The notes under the pieces: generated by a model
What the model saw: only the letters and a program-made list of their open reading frames with translations
Databases searched by the model: none
What the model was told of the DNA's origin: nothing
Shown: one piece after another, positions 63,801-64,000 of the stretch
Layout of the letters: each line of letters begins with the position of its first letter
How positions within the stretch are numbered: the stretch's first letter is position 1
Translations under genes and position numbers: made by a program
DNA from: Adineta vaga
Lineage: Eukaryota; Rotifera
Reading direction: 5' to 3'
NCBI GenBank assembly: GCA_021613535.1
Contig: CP075494.1
Location: 13,516,001-13,580,000, forward strand
DNA length: 64,000 nucleotides

Positions 63801-64000
63801 CCACTAAATATTACACAATCATTAACTGATACGAATGTTCTTCTTGGACAAAATGCAACTCTATCAATCATCTGTGATGCTTTTCCAGCACCAAAAGTAA
63901 CCTGGTAAGTTATCTATAGAGCCCCCCAAAGAGGTCCAACGTCTATGATCATTATTTTTTCCAAAGGTTTTCGAATGACACCGAATTGAAAACATCCGCA
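24876..64000 (+). CDS. TTN: Titin/TTN-1-like giant sarcomeric protein, 3' end beyond window
   Basis: Thirty-eight exons, every phase consistent: 24876-25278, 25504-25920, 25986-26113, 26164-26283, 26358-33471, 33535-33618, 33678-42547, 42607-42802, 42859-42934, 43911-44078, 44130-44877, 44943-45231, 45302-45481, 45553-48729, 48779-50045, 50104-50207, 50270-50341, 50402-51086, 51141-51319, 51374-52046, 52102-52274, 52333-52438, 52489-53922, 53985-54157, 54249-54533, 54600-57394, 57458-57633, 57707-57897, 57954-59471, 59539-60618, 60670-60893, 60961-61018, 61141-61422, 61655-61933, 61997-62584, 62634-63479, 63799-63904, 63967->64000. About 11,770 codons are in view. Order: 2 Ig, a 65-residue repeat array, a Lys/Glu/Ala helix, 13 Ig, then six-Ig super-repeats. 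This mix of Ig arrays, a disordered repeat region and a long charged helix resembles nematode TTN-1 more than vertebrate titin. Family role: an elastic scaffold linking thin and thick filaments in muscle. No Fn3 or kinase is in the window. The extreme 5' end is unsure. Confidence 0.85.
24900..25905 (+). other. Ig domains 5 and 6 of the locus
   Basis: Two divergent Ig-like domains encoded by 24876-25278 and 25504-25920. The first has ARFEAKI, IIEWRLND and DEGVYTIYI; the second has CHCRWQV and LQGTYTFYL. Both keep the C-strand Trp and the D-x-G-x-Y or related F-strand pattern. They precede a 3-exon Gln-rich linker that leads into the repeat exon. Confidence 0.7.
27690..32385 (+). repeat. 195-bp tandem array, 65-residue protein repeat, about 24 motif copies
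   Basis: A landmark (the DTAVN codons, TACTGCAGTTAA) recurs at 27851, 28046, 28241 and on to 32336 at exactly 195-bp spacing, 23 intervals without an indel. Each unit reads roughly LPQDTAVNVNQLRQPTAQT, then IPAVPSVEQP, then a variable [SG]V.VP[IV]QRIEQP, then DERQ.TTGTIM..TSAL.QED. Units are near-identical in DNA. An earlier copy at 27701 is only 150 bp from the next and lacks a 15-residue piece. Composition (Pro about 11%, plus Gln, Thr, Val, Ala) predicts disorder, and by position it could act as a PEVK-like spring; that function is inferred. The whole array lies in one uninterrupted exon. Confidence 0.97.
33678..35180 (+). other. Ser/Thr/Gln-rich linker before the helical region
   Basis: The first 1.5 kb of the 8.9-kb exon encodes a low-complexity Thr/Ser/Gln/Pro-rich stretch, with recurring EQP and QPE motifs, that shades into Gln/Lys/Glu repeats (QQxQ.EKQ..EAQ). 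No domain is recognised. Predicted disordered. Confidence 0.7.
35190..42240 (+). repeat. Lys/Glu/Ala/Gln helical repeats, 54- and 99-bp units (~2,350 residues)
   Basis: The protein is almost only K, E, A and Q with periodic L. Two building blocks alternate: an 18-residue unit (EAAEAKKAEQEKKAQEAK) and a 33-residue unit made of an 18-residue half (QAAEEKKAADAKKAEEAK) plus LALQAEQEKKAEEAK. At DNA level these are 54 and 99 bp; five 99-bp units run consecutively at about 36,780-37,260. Larger copied blocks are shifted by 261 bp (99+3x54) and 468 bp (2x99+5x54). The pattern predicts one very long charged alpha helix or coiled coil. Long open frames on the other frames and strand are by-products of the repeat. 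Confidence 0.95.
42430..42800 (+). other. Ig domain 7, split by an intron at 42548-42606
   Basis: Directly after the helix: NFTLRLKPTTAVNEGDKL, then PEPT|ITWYF across the intron, then LTIDRVTADFDGKF and LKNDLGEA. A typical I-set sequence, the first of the distal Ig series. Confidence 0.85.
42935..43910. other. 976-bp intron with a possible alternative 3' splice site
   Basis: By far the longest intron of the distal part. The acceptor at 43910 gives the expected phase. A second acceptor ending at 43811 would add exactly 99 nt in frame with no stop. The intron interior contains (TC)n near 43310-43345 and nothing recognisable as coding. Confidence 0.6.
43990..48160 (+). other. Ig domains 8-19, single-domain series
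   Basis: Twelve I-set-like domains, starting near 44020, 44485, 44778, 45136, 45553, 45844, 46126, 46413, 46698, 46984, 47641 and 47908. Nearly all have the C-strand Trp (IWFFND, IQWFLNG, VTWSRKG, LTWIKDG, VTWFIND, LEWFKDG) and F-strand D-x-G-x-Y-x-C variants. The domain at 46413 has Phe instead (KVEFSF). These do not fall into the six-domain pattern seen later. A Gly/Arg/Lys-rich linker interrupts the series at 47281-47640. Confidence 0.85.
47281..47640 (+). other. Charged Gly/Arg/Ser linker between Ig domains 17 and 18
   Basis: About 120 residues without Ig features: EEVIDYKSILRKMEG, then GGPDWGKLKKGKAKAKG, a conserved-looking WQYHLKHFELTGEGQALEF, then an Arg/Ser/Gly-rich tail (GRRSRSGSRAG, SSTTGSGKDRKG). 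The D-Y-K-S-I-L and D-W-G-K-L-K-K motifs resemble linkers of twitchin/projectin-type proteins, from family memory only. It may be a binding or phosphorylation segment. Confidence 0.6.
48162..63798 (+). repeat. Six-Ig super-repeat, seven complete copies
   Basis: Ig domains recur in a fixed order A-B-C-D-E-F. Domain A (ASLxFxxxLxDxDV or APLxL variants) starts at about 48162, 49939, 51940, 53816, 55761, 57530, 59386, 61655 and 63799. Domain B opens with KPKV(E/D)GK, C with VKPxIxxDL and KWFKGxDEI, D with PEFIxKP and GKPLTxKDGF.xxxDAxTG, E with APxIxKxLxD, F with GRPKPxVxWxKDGKEIK. Each copy is about 560-590 residues and 1.8-2.3 kb. Introns sit at equivalent points in several copies. The eighth copy starts at 63799 and leaves the window. 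All 42 domains are Ig; none is Fn3. Confidence 0.9.
63480..63798. other. 319-bp intron between super-repeat copies
   Basis: The intron separates domain F of the seventh full copy from domain A of the next. It has a GTATGT donor and a TATTTTAG acceptor. No element is recognised inside. Confidence 0.7.

Noticed and set aside
1-64000. Transposons, viral insertions, CRISPR arrays, rRNA or tRNA genes
   Set aside because: No transposase, reverse transcriptase, terminal repeats, spacer arrays or clear cloverleaf/B-box motifs were seen on either strand. A short tRNA could still be missed by eye.
48162-64000. Fibronectin type III or kinase domains within the distal array
   Set aside because: Every module shows the I-set Ig pattern; no Fn3 W...L..Y pattern or kinase motifs (HRD, DFG) appear before the window ends.

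Overview
The window is nuclear DNA from a small-genome animal. It is AT-rich, its genes are cut by many 50-65 bp introns with clean GT...AG ends, and it encodes metazoan centriole, cilium, cytoskeleton and muscle proteins. A bdelloid rotifer is the best guess from intron size, base composition and compact layout. That is an inference; another short-intron invertebrate would fit too.

Left part (1-20 kb), compact and mostly microtubule- or cilium-related. On the minus strand, 602-1516 is an unrecognised acidic, coiled-coil protein. It sits head-to-head with an MDM1 homologue (1773-4800, 15 exons), which is followed by a well-conserved PACRG (5407-6414, 6 exons). Next on the minus strand are an ankyrin/SOCS-box protein (7617-8708) and a CAMSAP/Patronin-type protein (9738-13166, 8 exons) that has the CKK domain but no calponin-homology domain. 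About 3.9 kb of simple-repeat-rich intergenic DNA follows, then a FAM199X homologue (17036-18115, +) and another 2.8 kb of spacer.

Right part (about 20.9-64 kb): a titin/TTN-1-like giant muscle locus on the plus strand, running off the right edge. It starts with a four-Ig block (20996-23955). After a 0.9 kb gap with no phase-compatible splice comes a model of 38 exons whose phases all agree (24876 to >64000, about 11,770 codons in the window). Its order is: 2 Ig domains; a Gln/Pro/Thr-rich region holding 23 near-identical 195-bp (65-residue) repeats in one 7.1 kb exon; a second giant exon (8.9 kb) encoding about 2,350 residues of Lys/Glu/Ala/Gln helix built from 18- and 33-residue units; 13 Ig domains with two RRRSS motifs and a charged Gly-rich linker; then a purely Ig region organised as a six-Ig super-repeat with seven complete copies and an eighth begun at the edge. 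No Fn3 or kinase domain is seen; in this family they would be expected farther downstream.

Most noteworthy are the six-Ig super-repeat with matching intron positions, the nested homogenised 195-bp array with a visible 50-to-65-residue origin, the 54/99-bp quantised helix region, the unresolved junction at 23.9-24.9 kb, and the CH-less CAMSAP. All gene models were spliced by eye from the sequence; no database search was possible.
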